Shown here one piece after another: positions 1-10,800 of a DNA stretch of 64,000 nucleotides. The number at the start of each line of letters is the position of its first letter. The stretch's first letter is position 1. The position numbers and the translations under genes were made by a program. Source of the DNA: Rhyacophila brunnea (taxonomy: Eukaryota > Arthropoda > Insecta > Trichoptera > Rhyacophilidae); assembly GCA_022495005.1 (NCBI GenBank), contig JAGYXB010001862.1, positions 248,001 through 312,000 on the forward strand, given 5' to 3'. The notes beneath the pieces are model-generated. The model saw nothing but the letters and a program-made list of their open reading frames with translations. It was not told where the DNA came from and did not search any database.

Positions 1-2480
1 TAATATAGTAGCTTCTCAGTTGAATATTGTAAACATTGTAATGTTTATAATGGATTATTTTAAAGATGATATTGTAATATTGTTTTTCTCAAACAAACGA
101 TGAAAAATAACTTCAAGTATTAATTACCGTAGAAATTCAGGCGAATTTATTTACATTAAACATTCAAAGGAAAAATTCATTTCTCCCCATTAATCCAGTG
201 AGTGAAACAAATTACTTGTGTTTCCTCGCAAAACGGGGGCCGCGGATTGGCTGAGGCCCAAGGAACGAGCAGCGCACCTCCAGACGAACAGAACCAGTAT
301 AAACGTGATAATTCCATTTGCACAGCTCTGAATATTCCATTATATTAAATTTTGTACGCGAAAGTGTTAATATTTCATTTTCAAGTTTAATTAATTCCCC
401 CACCCCCACCGCCGACGCTGGGAGACGCTGAAAATGAGAACGCAGTGGTGGCCGTATTGGAAGGGGTTAATAATTATCAATTACCCCCCTCGGAAGATAA
501 TTTAGTTGCTGAGGAGTTTTCTGAATACTGTTTTATTGTAAGACGGAAATAATGGCGGGGCATTCACTATACATTGCAATAAGAAGGAGAACTGTTTAAG
601 AAGTAGGTAGGTATATATTCAATATTATTATTAAGCCGTTATAACTATTAAACTTACCTCCTTTGACACTTTTAAGTGATGGTGTTAAATAGTTTGATCA
701 AACAAGAATTTTATTATTAAGTAATAGATAAACAAACGCAGGCAGTAAAAAATAGTTAAGTAAATAATTCAAGTAGATAAGGGTGGCATAACAGTTTTGT
801 CATATATACCTAATACCTATTAATAACAATTCATTTTTAATGACATGAAAAAATCATGTCACCATAGTTAATTAGAGAAACTCTGATATTAAAATACACT
901 GTTGAGACTGAGAAGTTGAACATTAATAAAGGAAAATACTGGAAAGCATTACTTACACATAAAAGAGAGAAAATAAGAAACAAAAATAAACGATTAAATA
1001 ACATTTCAAAAGGATAAATACATCACAGACAATATCTACTTTTCTAAGGAGCGTATTGATCAGTTTAGTAGTCATCGCTAATTTCGCCTGATGTCTTTTA
1101 TGTTTTGTTCACGTAAATAATATTAGATATGTATGATGTATAATTTATAATGACATTGTTAGTGAGTCTTAACTAGTTTAGACAATAAAAAATGATAGGG
1201 TCTTATTGTACTGACTTATTATTATTAACTTCGTGTTTGCGCAGATATTCATATGTACCTACTCAATACAATTTTAGATCTTTCACGAAAGCAGTCTAAG
1301 TAAATTTCATTATAATATTTACCTACCTACTTGATTACTGTATTTATTATAATATATATTAATTTAACACCTGTCACCTTTCTGCGTTCAATGCAGTAGA
1401 TAGGTAGGTACCTATGCATTATGAATTGTGTACCCGAATTGTTCACATAACGCATTAGCACATACAAAAGTATGACCATGGATATATTGTAGGTAGGTAT
1501 CTAATTATTTCTATGAATTGTATAGATTTCTTATAATGTACATATTGCCAATAATCTTCATCCTTTTTATACAATAGGTTATATAGTAAGTGTAAGATAT
1601 TTAGGATAATCAAAGAAAATAATATATATTTTAATAAATTGCTTTCCGATAGTTATTTATAAAAGAGAAAATAAAATGGGTATGTAGGTAAGTAGCCTAA
1701 TGGCTGACAGTTGACACAATTTTCTTACATTAAAATAAACTATATTCATAATTAATGATGCCGCTAATTACATATTTTTAACGTTCCCCATTCCAATATT
1801 TTGAATTATGAAAACCCGCCCTTGTGCAGGGTTGGGGGCGGCGCGAAGGGGGGGTCGGTTTCATAGGAACTCAAACATCCCCAGTAGCTTGCGCGAAACA
1901 AATTGATTTACCTAAATAATTATTACTGCTTCACAAAATTTAATTGGAAAACTCGAGTGGAGGCTCCATCAATCATTTTCATGTTCCACCTTCGCTCGTT
2001 TCGGCAATATCCGCTTCCCGACCGGGCGAAAATTCGCGACTCGAGAGTACCACTTTGATAAAGAGATGTAGTTATATTAAAATTTATCTATGATTAAATT
2101 TATTCGCGAAACTTTTGTGTTACATGGATGTTGTTTTAGAAACAAGCGCTGGGTAAGCTTTTTCTATTCGGCAACAGATGGCGTGGCGTGTATATTAGCT
2201 TTATATCGAGTGGAGGAGCTTTATTTCTGTTATTAAAAAATATCTTATTTATTATACGTAAAATTGTTGATATATTTATTATACCGTTTTGATAATTCAT
2301 TTAAGGTTGTTTATTGCTCTTGTGCAAGCCGAAAAAAATATAAAAATGAACACAAAATGTTTTGTTTCTAAATGTTTTTTTATTTTATTTAGCATGATAG
2401 ATAATAAAATAATCTACGCCAATCTAGCTTTTTTCTAAAATGTCTATTAATTTATTAAATTAATTGAAAATGACACATAA
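1..2480. other. AT-rich non-coding DNA with two GC-richer blocks
   Basis: No credible coding region is visible. The stretch is AT-rich and has repeated TAGGTAGGTA-type words near 603-613 and 1396-1410. Two blocks stand out by base composition. At 190-430 there are G runs, a CCAAT-type motif on the minus strand (ATTGG at 245-249) and a C-rich end. At 1810-2060 there is a G-run segment followed by CpG-containing sequence. Such blocks in an AT-rich insect genome may be regulatory, but nothing here proves it. No repeat family is recognised. Confidence 0.5.
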
Positions 2481-2830
2481 ATATTATTTATACGTTACGC
2501 CGACATTGATGCAATGCAATGAGCAAGAAAACGACCCTAATATACGACGAGGACGTAGGTAAGAAGCCGTATGGCTATCATTTAAATTCAACCAATAAAC
2601 TGTTATGTTGTCAACTTTTATTTTCCGATTTAACCCGGTCGCAAAAACAGTCATCTCGACTGGGACACGGTCATAAATCAAAACCGCCGGCAATGTTACA
2701 ACTATCTTCCACGCGCACGAGCGACACAATACAGGGACAGTGATGTTACGCGGCTGGCCGAAACGAATAAAAAAGTAGCATCTGCAAATGCGCCGATACG
2801 ACATTTTGCTATTGTACCTGCGAAACATGT
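2480..2830. other. Balanced-composition block with a weak first-exon candidate
   Basis: This block is richer in CpG than its surroundings and is open in two frames (plus 2519-2743, minus 2484-2828). An ATG at 2519 opens a short plus-strand frame beginning MSKKTTLIYDEDV. It runs into a good splice donor, TAG|GTAAGA, with the intron starting at 2559. If real it would be a 40-nt first coding exon. The donor overlaps the TAGGTA word that is abundant across this genome, so the match may be chance. No protein family is recognised. A promoter or conserved non-coding element is at least as likely as an exon. Confidence 0.2.
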
Positions 2831-3940
2831 CGAATGTTTTTTACATGTAAATTTTACGTATTGCATTTCGCTATAGCACAACAGTTCACTGTGAGCTATT
2901 TTACCGAAAAAAGATGAGCGTATACCATTGAGATCAAAAAATTACACGTTGTTCGTGGAGCATTTCAGGCAGTAATATACCAATTTTATTAGACTCAATG
3001 AGAACATTAATTTGATATTAATTGCTATCAAACATCTGATAATAATGCTGACATAATACTTACGTGCACACAGCAGAATTTTATATAAATATAATATGCA
3101 ATATGATTGTATTTCCAATTTACTAACCTGCGTATTTTCTTCTATCTTTTCCTTGTATTCTGGTAATTTTTATTACGTATGTTTGTGTTTTATTTAGACA
3201 TTAATTTCATCTCAATACTATACGGTCATCTATTTCCGATACAACATCTTCCGGCGAACTGTGATATGACTAACTCTGTACGTAAAATGTTTTTTTTTCT
3301 ACCAAAAATGTCACACTGACGCTATGTGCGACAGTACATTAAGTTATGTGTGTTTTGTGAATGACAACAAAAACACATTAACAAATTCGTGACAGTCTGT
3401 TAAGTCTTTCTTTCATAAATTAAAATTTACTCTTGAAAAGATACACCACTCTATCACCAGATCTAAATTTAGCTTGTTAACTTATTAAAACGTGTATACG
3501 ATAATTTGTTTTATTGTATCTACAGTTCAGTTATAAACTTATGATTCGCTTCTGAGGCCACATACCAATCGTATAATGGGTATTCGAAATGAAAGACATC
3601 GACTCATTTAACTTAATTAACGATAGTACCTAACTACCTACCTATATGTAGGTATATTGCACATACCAAACAAAGAATGCATTGTAGCTAAAATATTCAT
3701 GTCTCTCAATCTTTTATTATCAAATATAATATTATGTAGAAATACAATATTTCCACCAATTAAATTTATCCCATAAATGTATATTATAATAGAATTAGTA
3801 ATTTTAATTTATATTACATTACACTACCATGTCCGATAATAAAAGGATAAAGTGGGGTTCCACAACCACAAAGGTCGCATTAATATTTGTCTCTTACTTG
3901 AACTATTTGATCCATAATAATTTGTGTCCAAACAAACACT
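2831..3940. other. AT-rich non-coding DNA
   Basis: No open frame of note and no recognisable repeat boundary. TACCTA/TAGGTA words cluster at about 3628-3655. Nothing else is supported. Confidence 0.5.
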
Positions 3941-3944
3941 GAAA

Positions 3945-4014
3945 AAACAACTTTTTCAGACTAGGGATTCGATCCACGACATTATAAGACAACACGTTAC
4001 CGCTCTGCCATCGT
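3945..4014 (-). repeat. tRNA-derived SINE-like head
   Basis: Read on the minus strand, this contains an A-box-like GGCAGAGCGGTAAC and a B-box-like GGATCGAATCC with tRNA-like spacing, followed by an A-rich tail. The middle word CTTATAATGT is shared with the similar element at 32545-32620. The two are probably members of one tRNA-derived SINE family. It lacks a clean acceptor stem, so it is not a functional tRNA gene. Confidence 0.55.
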
Positions 4015-5485
4015 TTATATACATAATTATCCTCACCTTATCGTGCCAGACCCTCAAGACGATCTTTACTACCAGGAACAGTTCGGCGGAGCAGCACTCA
4101 CACCAATCCTAGAGACTCTTCAACAATGAAATGCGGCGTCGTCCTCTGATACTTTACTATTGATCTTTGCTTGGATAACAAGTTTGGGAATGCTGTAATT
4201 TTTTCCTCTCATACTGTGGCATATAAATATAATTAGCAGAAGAATCAGGATGGTAAACAAATTTTACTGCCGTTTACATAGACACTTCAAATCAAGCTCC
4301 GCTTAAAAAAATCCAAAATCTTATCAGGCCATCATACTCGTATATCAATCAGAATATTGGGACACAGTCATGAGAGTATCAACACAAACATGGACCCATC
4401 CAAATCAACCCGCCCCGCACCACACTCGGTCTTAATCGAGCATATCACGAGGCCCTACGTTTGAATGTGAAGTATCAGCAGTTGTTTACGCCCAGGAATG
4501 TCTCAGGAGCTGATACCAAAGCTCTCCAGTGAGCTTTTACTGAGATTACTGATAGACGTAATTTAATAAAAAGTGCCATGTGAGAGAAAGGTACGGAGAG
4601 AGTGACAATGGGGAGGAAGGTAAACTACATATTACAAAACTGTGTTATCTGGTCGATCAAAATTATTTTTAACGTTAACCCACCGAGCCGATGTTGGTAT
4701 TCAAAAATAAATTATCACAAGTGTTAAGAACGTCGCAATGTAGATCGATGTCCGCTGAATTGTTCATTGGCAAATAATTCAAAGTGACGGCTTTTACAAC
4801 GTGCTTTGTTTTATTCTCAGATTATGTACTTCACAATTTGTGGGATATTCTTGAGGCAACTGGAATTCGTGCGAAATAAAAGTAATTAATTGCTTCAATA
4901 TTGACGGGATTGCACGCAACTTAGTTTGTGTAAAAAATAAGCGACCATATTATATTTTAGGCAAGAAAAATATATTAGATTACAGTATGTATGTATTATC
5001 CCGCCGAATTTTATGAGGATATTTAAAAAAAATATATATCACATTAAGATTTGTGTGGTCGCAATACTAAAGCTCTAATAGATATTAATACAAAAAGCTT
5101 TTAAGTTATATTCATTTTAAAATTAGAAAAACTATGATTTAAAAAAATCATTTTATCATTTTTTTTTAAACTCACAATTTTTTTTAACTACATAATTAAA
5201 ATATTCATAAAGTTCGATGTAGGTAGTAATAAAAATCTGACTTCCAAAATACGCACATTTTATGTTGTTTTTCTAAATTTTAAGTTTATTTGAAGAAAAA
5301 AATGTATTAAATTGCATTTTCTAATTCTTTAAATAAATACATAAATATTATTGAAATATAATATAGTACATACTTCTTTCTATACGCAGTTTAATTTGAC
5401 CTTATATTGTTTATTTGATTCCAGGGCATCGACCAAAAGGGTTGAGCGAACAGCCAAGAACTTGTTCACGTGGCCCAAATCGTAT
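4015..5485. other. Non-coding DNA with one decayed protein-like stretch
   Basis: Mostly AT-rich. From about 4286 to 4528 one plus-strand frame stays open for some 80 codons with a single stop. It includes segments such as LNRAYHEALRLNVKYQQLF and looks more protein-like than its surroundings. It may be a remnant of a transposon-encoded protein, but no family could be named. Nothing else is visible in this stretch. Confidence 0.3.
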
Positions 5486-5850
5486 CCGGAAATTTGTACG
5501 TAAACAGTTCTCCGCAGGACACTTGGACACGTGAAACATGAGTTCGTGTAACATTTAATCAAATGACGAGTTCTTCGTTGAACATTTCACCGTGGAGTAT
5601 ATTTGTACGTATGCTACAACATGTGGCGAATTTTATGAGATGTCTTTAGGTTAAGTTAGGTTAGGGTTTATCTAATTGGAACAGTAGGAACTATTTGCAA
5701 ACTATCGCCGCATTTTGTAAGATACGTACAAATGTATTCCACGATGAAATGTTCAACGAAGAACACGTCATTTGATGAAATGTTATACGAACTCATGTTT
5801 CACGTACTGTCCCACGATGAACTGCATACGTACAACATACATGTAACCGG
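5486..5850. mobile_element. Foldback (inverted-repeat) element with telomere-like spacer
   Basis: Two arms of about 145 bp (5486-5630 and 5705-5850) are reverse complements with scattered mismatches. Shared words include GAAACATGAGTTCGT, TTCTTCGTTGAACATTTCA and ATTTGTACGTAT. Both outer ends are CCGG. The 75-bp centre carries AGGTTAAGTTAGGTTAGGG, which resembles the insect telomere unit TTAGG. No coding capacity is present. This is a non-autonomous foldback or MITE-type element; the superfamily is unknown and no target duplication was identified. Confidence 0.75.
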
Positions 5851-7740
5851 CCCAAATTAGGTACTGCATAGCTACTTATGTATTATTATTGAAAAAATAA
5901 AGTCTTATGATTTTTTTGAAATAATATTACTACTATTAAACAAAAAATCGTTTGGTGGCCGGAGACGGCTTTTATGGTGAATATTAGAGCCAAAATGTTG
6001 ATTTAGCCATTTAACCTCGATGGAGATATAAAGAGAAAGGAGAATATAAAATTATAATGCGTTTTTTTTTTATTTCGTATCGATAACATTTAAATGAGTT
6101 AATCGTAATAATAAAATTAGTCTTGGCTTTTTTTGTATTTAAATTTCACTATAATGAGAGCTTTTCAAAAATTCAGCACGTTTTGGAAAATGCGAATAGA
6201 GGTAAAATTTCTTGGTATCATCGGTTTCAAAAGGCTTTGTATTTTAATCATTCCGTATGTAGTTAGTGACAAAATTGCGTCAGTTGGACATGACAACAGA
6301 CACATAATTTACTATTTATAAACGCGGTTTAGCGTATTTGCCGTGTCGAATCAAATCTTTGATAATATCATTTTGTAACGCGTAAATACATTTTCGTATT
6401 CATGATACGTAATTAAAATATGAGTTTCCCAGAAATCGGCGCCATTTCGTATCATCGTCGATGCCTAAAAGAACATTGTCACCAGATGGAAAAAATCTCG
6501 CCACCTTTGTGTGGGCATCCGAAGATATTTTTTAATATGCCCTCACGTCGGTAAACGGTAGCTGGATTTTTTGGTCGAAATGACAATTTATTCTTCGCCG
6601 CCTGTCTGTCAATTCTGGGCTTATTTTGTATAATTAAACATGTATTGATTGGTATTCAGATATTTGTCACGTCGATTGATCGCGTCACGACGCACGCAGG
6701 CTGATGTCGTTGCTCTTTCTTGCTTTACGTAATGTCACCAGTTTTGTAGAAGAAGCGTTTGTGACAAGAAATTAGATTTTTCGATTGATTGGATGGTAAT
6801 GTGATTCAACTCATGAACAGGTGAAACTAAAAATCATGGTTTATATAAACTAGAGTATCCACCTACCTTCAATACAATTAGTATACTTTTCGATGTACAT
6901 AAAACTTAACGTAGGCAAAAACGTTATTATAAAATTCAATTCAACCTAAACAAAGAATACTCTGCTTTGAAAATGTTTTACATCTCATCAAAATTTAACA
7001 TTTTTCAAAAAAAAAAAAATACACTAAAATGCGTATTGATGCAGTTCCAATTTAAAAAAAATACTAATTATATTTATCGTGCATATCTATTATAACATAG
7101 GTAGGTGGTGGTTCCTTAAAATAATTGTGAAAATTCTGCGAAGCATGAAAAAGATTTATGGAACATTTTAGAAAACCCTCCTGGCTATTTGGATGACTTC
7201 ATTAAACATTAATTAAAATAAAAAAAATGAAACATTAAATACTTATATATACGCAAGACATTTATTTTATTGGCAGTAATAAAAAATGATGACGGTATTA
7301 GATACCAAATTTATTTTTATCTTATTTTACATGTGGCACATTTCTAATTTATAGATTCTGTGGATTGGTTTGTGGAAGTGTTTATATCCCGATTTCTCAA
7401 ATATTTATGAGTAATTATAATTAAACTCTCCACCCTGGGCACTGAAAAAGTCCGTTTGCTGAGAGGTTAACATTATCAGTGAGAATTTATACTAAAAAGA
7501 CGTATATTATATTTTATAACTTTTATTGCTTAGATTTTATTTGCCTGCATAAACGTAGTTATTAGTTCTAGAAATATTTGAAATGCGATCCCTTACATAG
7601 TACCTATTATTTTGTGTGGCCTCAAATTTCATGTAAATTTACCTAATATAATACTTAATTATCTCTTTTCTAACCTACAAATTAAAAATAAATCCAAATT
7701 TTTCATATAAGCTCGGTTTATAAGATTTTTTTTCGAATGT
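5851..7740. other. Non-coding DNA with a non-repetitive CpG-containing block
   Basis: AT-rich flanks surround a block at about 6440-6760 that is richer in CpG and complex words. It has no reading frame and no match to the other repeats in this window. It could be a conserved regulatory element. No motif arrangement is diagnostic. The rest is simple AT-rich sequence. Confidence 0.35.
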
Positions 7741-7746
7741 GACGTC

Positions 7747-7781
7747 CTGAAAAAGCACATGACATGCTACGACGAAACGTC
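7747..7781 (+). ncRNA. Possible decayed hammerhead-like motif
   Basis: The segment has CTGAAAA (core CUGANGA with G8 changed to A), a GC-containing spacer with a weak AGCA/TGCT pairing, then GACGAAAC followed at once by GTC. The order of parts matches the hammerhead-like motifs at 31681-31715 and 35592-35627. The G8 change, poor stem II and missing stem III loop mean it would not be active. It may be a remnant of the same retroelement family, or chance. Confidence 0.25.
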
Positions 7782-8029
7782 TCCTATTAACTTATATTAA
7801 CATCTTATGTTAACTTTATTACCATAGTACAATTTATTGTAAATATAGTCGATCGTATTTATTTGGTTGCGGTCCTTACTTTCTGAATAGTACTGCCAGC
7901 GCTGCCAAGAAGTTATGGTTGGTCTGTAGCGTGAGTAGGAGAATGGTGTAAAGAAGGTCCAAGCTATTGTATTGACCCATTTATTCAGCAACAACTGAGC
8001 ATCTTTCATCTATCTCACATACGCGCTTA

Positions 8030-8282
8030 TATGTTGCAGCGTCTGTGGGCAGCCTTTATTGCATATATCGATGCAGGCGGCGTGTGCATGCTGTTGCGGG
8101 CGGCAAAGTAGGCGACGCTGTTCTGTATTGTGTGGACCGGGCGGCGTGTGAGAGTCTAGGGCGGCTGGACGCCCACCCCTGCTCCCCTGTACTCCCAGGC
8201 TCCACGCTTTGGACGCTGCTCCCCTCCCGCCCACCAGTCCGCCGCTTGCAGGCCGCGCCCCCGCTTAGGGGTGGAATCTAAG
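8030..8282. other. GC-rich island
   Basis: A sharply bounded GC-rich block in AT-rich surroundings, rich in C runs and CpG. Frames are open on both strands (plus 8045-8281, minus 8010-8234), as expected of GC-rich DNA lacking TA-rich stops. A splice-acceptor-like TATGTTGCAG ends at 8040 and is followed by a 23-codon open frame, but no good donor follows. It could be an exon, a promoter or an unrecognised repeat. No family is recognised. Confidence 0.4.
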
Positions 8283-9220
8283 ATATTGTTGTTATCTTCG
8301 AGAACTGACCAGGGTAACAGGTGCATTACGTTATTCGGTCAAAGTACAGTAACGCTAGCTGCTAGTAATGTGTTAACTATATACACTTATAATTACTGCT
8401 TAATAAAAGTAAACGATAATGGACGTTTTCAATTACTTTACAGGTCAAATGAAAATATATTTCCTCCATGATGATGAATCGAGCAGTAAATATAATCATT
8501 AGGTATGTAAAAGTGACATAATATACCTAGGCTTGTTAGACCAGGATTATCCCGGCTTGACGATTGATACTGAAGTCCCGGCCGGTTTGTCATTTTGCTT
8601 CGGTTTTTTATGTTGTAATGTAGTACCTTTGTATCTTCTGAATCACTCGCAAGAGGTCAGTAGTAAGCTCTAATGTATTAAAAGCTATACAGAGAGTATA
8701 CATAACTAGACAATATTATTACTTTTTATAGATGGCTTCACACCACATCAAATTAATTGTGTGTATTTTTGTTATTGGTAAGTCAGTCATCGCCAAACAG
8801 AGGAAAATAGCGGTTAATGTATAATTTAGACCTTTCATAATTGATTTATTTAAAATTTTTTGTTTGACCGGAAAAAAAAATATTATGGAGAGATTAAGAC
8901 TTAACTGCGGACAAATTAATTATTGTTAATTGTACTGATTTAGATACATTACTGGTTGCCTTCCTTTTAATTATTCTATTTATGACAGTGATACTTTTCA
9001 TTAAATATAGATATATAAAATAAATAAAATAAAATATATAAAAAATAGGTACCTTACATAAGTTGGTTACCATGGTTAAAACCATAATAATCATAAAAAT
9101 GGGGTTCACACTTGTGTGAGTCAATAGTCAATAAAAGTTTATGGTTAAAAGAACGAATTATTTTTTAGGGAAAACGATCTAAAAATATCGAGTATGTACA
9201 TCTCATAATAATATTGGACA
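8283..9220. other. AT-rich non-coding DNA
   Basis: No coding region or repeat boundary is recognisable. The region from about 8990 to 9050 is a low-complexity run of TATAAAATA-type words. Confidence 0.5.
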
Positions 9221-9221
9221 A

Positions 9222-9415
9222 GAATGATAATGGGCAGCGCACAGCCGCCGAAAGGCATCTTGGATAGCATCCCGGTCGAAGGTTGACTGGCAAGTTTAAA
9301 TATCGGTGGTTAGATGGTGTCAACAAGGATGCCCGATCCAGAGGATTCTGACCCAAGATAAAGGGAGATGTTGAAAGTTTTTGGAGAAGGCTAAGCCTGC
9401 ATTTTTAACCCAGTG
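9222..9415 (+). pseudogene. Decayed LINE reverse-transcriptase C-terminal tail
   Basis: A plus-strand frame reads GRRLTGKFKYRWLDGVNKDA. This matches the common pattern near the C-terminus of insect LINE polyproteins (GRP-x-x-RW-x-D-x-V). A further piece in another frame (QDKGRC-stop-KFLEKAKPA) resembles the following DR-x-x-WR-x-x-x-x-x-AK tail. Frames switch and stops are present, so it is a dead fragment. The catalytic RT domain is absent. Assignment to a LINE C-terminus is from pattern memory; the clade is uncertain. Confidence 0.45.
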
Positions 9416-10559
9416 ACGATCAGAATGTTGATAATCAGTAAAGATTTACATGCTTACAATTTTTTTGGGTTTTCCAGTCCTGTTTTAGTTAAATGCAATG
9501 AGATTTTACGCTTCCCGTTATGACGGGTGAAAATAATGAGATGTGAATTACACGTAGTTTTAGCGTAGTATTGTACTCTACAGTAGCAAAGACTCTTTAA
9601 TAAGCGATTATTCAAAGCCTATCTCAATAAGTAGGCAACAGACTAATAAAGGCATCGATACGTAATACGAGTATAATGTAATAGTTACCTAGTATGTATA
9701 CCTACATGAAGATGCATCATATTATATAGCATCAATTATTATCGCGCGTTCAAAGGTTAATTATTATCGTAACAAAATTGCACTTAACTTGAAGGCTTTT
9801 CATTATCAGCCTCAAGAAATTAATATTTAAAATTTAGATTATATTTTCTTCTATGCCGTTAAATCATATTTAATTTTAAATACTTTTAAAGTAAAATTGA
9901 ACATTTATATCATAATGTTTCTTATTCAGGATTTAACTAACTTAAAAAAAAACTATCAAAACTTAAAAAACAATAATTAAACTAACATGTTCTATCTACG
10001 ATATTATTCTGCGTTGATATTAGCGTGTATCTATTTATCAGTAGTAATATCATATTATCCTATTCAGTCATGTAAATATGACTGAAAAGTACATACATAA
10101 TATGCACCGTGACCCCCATAACCTACCTACTTACTAAAAGTACTAAAAGTCACACTTTGACACTGATATCTGTATACGTCGTATATATATATATATCTAT
10201 ATATAAATATATTATATACTATATCGTCACTACGTAGGTACGTTCACTTAAGTTTACGTTGGTTCCCTTCCCTACAATTCCCTTGAGATGTGCATTCGAT
10301 CAAATTAATTATGAATACTAGTAGATAGGTATGTAAAGAAAATCATTTTATATTGTTTATGTTATATAAGAAAAGTCTCTAATATTATTTACTAATTGTC
10401 TACATAATGATAATGCGTTACTAAATATGTAATATATAAATATATAAATATGTATAATGCGTAAATATTATACAGCATAGGTATTATAGTAAGCCAGATA
10501 TGTTCCATGCATGAGACGTGTATCTAGTATTATAAAAATATGAATCGGATTGAAAATTT
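9416..10559. other. AT-rich non-coding DNA with a TA microsatellite
   Basis: No genes are visible. An alternating TA tract with interruptions lies at about 10183-10225. Confidence 0.5.
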
Positions 10560-10800
10560 TCAGCATGGTTCCTGAAAATTTTCTTCAGGCGACGCTCCGC
10601 CCTTTGCCGGGCGCCGGTCAGCGTCGCCTAGCAACGGCGGCCAGCGGCGCCTTATCATCATAACTAGACCGCCATCTTTGATAACGCTCACACACACAAG
10701 CCTGCACGTGGACGCACACACGTGCAACATATTCGTGTCCAAGCAGCGCGTGCAAACTGTCTGCACACCCCACACCACCCTCACTCATACTTGGACAGTT
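10560..10800. promoter_or_regulatory. GC-rich CpG block with an RFX X-box
   Basis: This GC-rich block contains GTCGCCTAGCAAC at 10623-10635. It is a perfect match to the X-box consensus GTNRCC-(0-3)-RGYAAC bound by RFX factors, which in animals mark ciliary gene promoters and some sensory-neuron enhancers. A GCCATCTTT word at 10671-10679 resembles a YY1/Pleiohomeotic site. CA/CACGTG-rich sequence follows. There is no TATA box or convincing adjacent exon. Open frames on both strands here look like by-products of GC content. Confidence 0.35.

Noticed and set aside
8010..8281. Overlapping open frames on both strands of the GC-rich island
   Set aside because: Open frames on both strands are expected in GC-rich DNA with few TA-containing stops. 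There are no domains and no matched splice pair.
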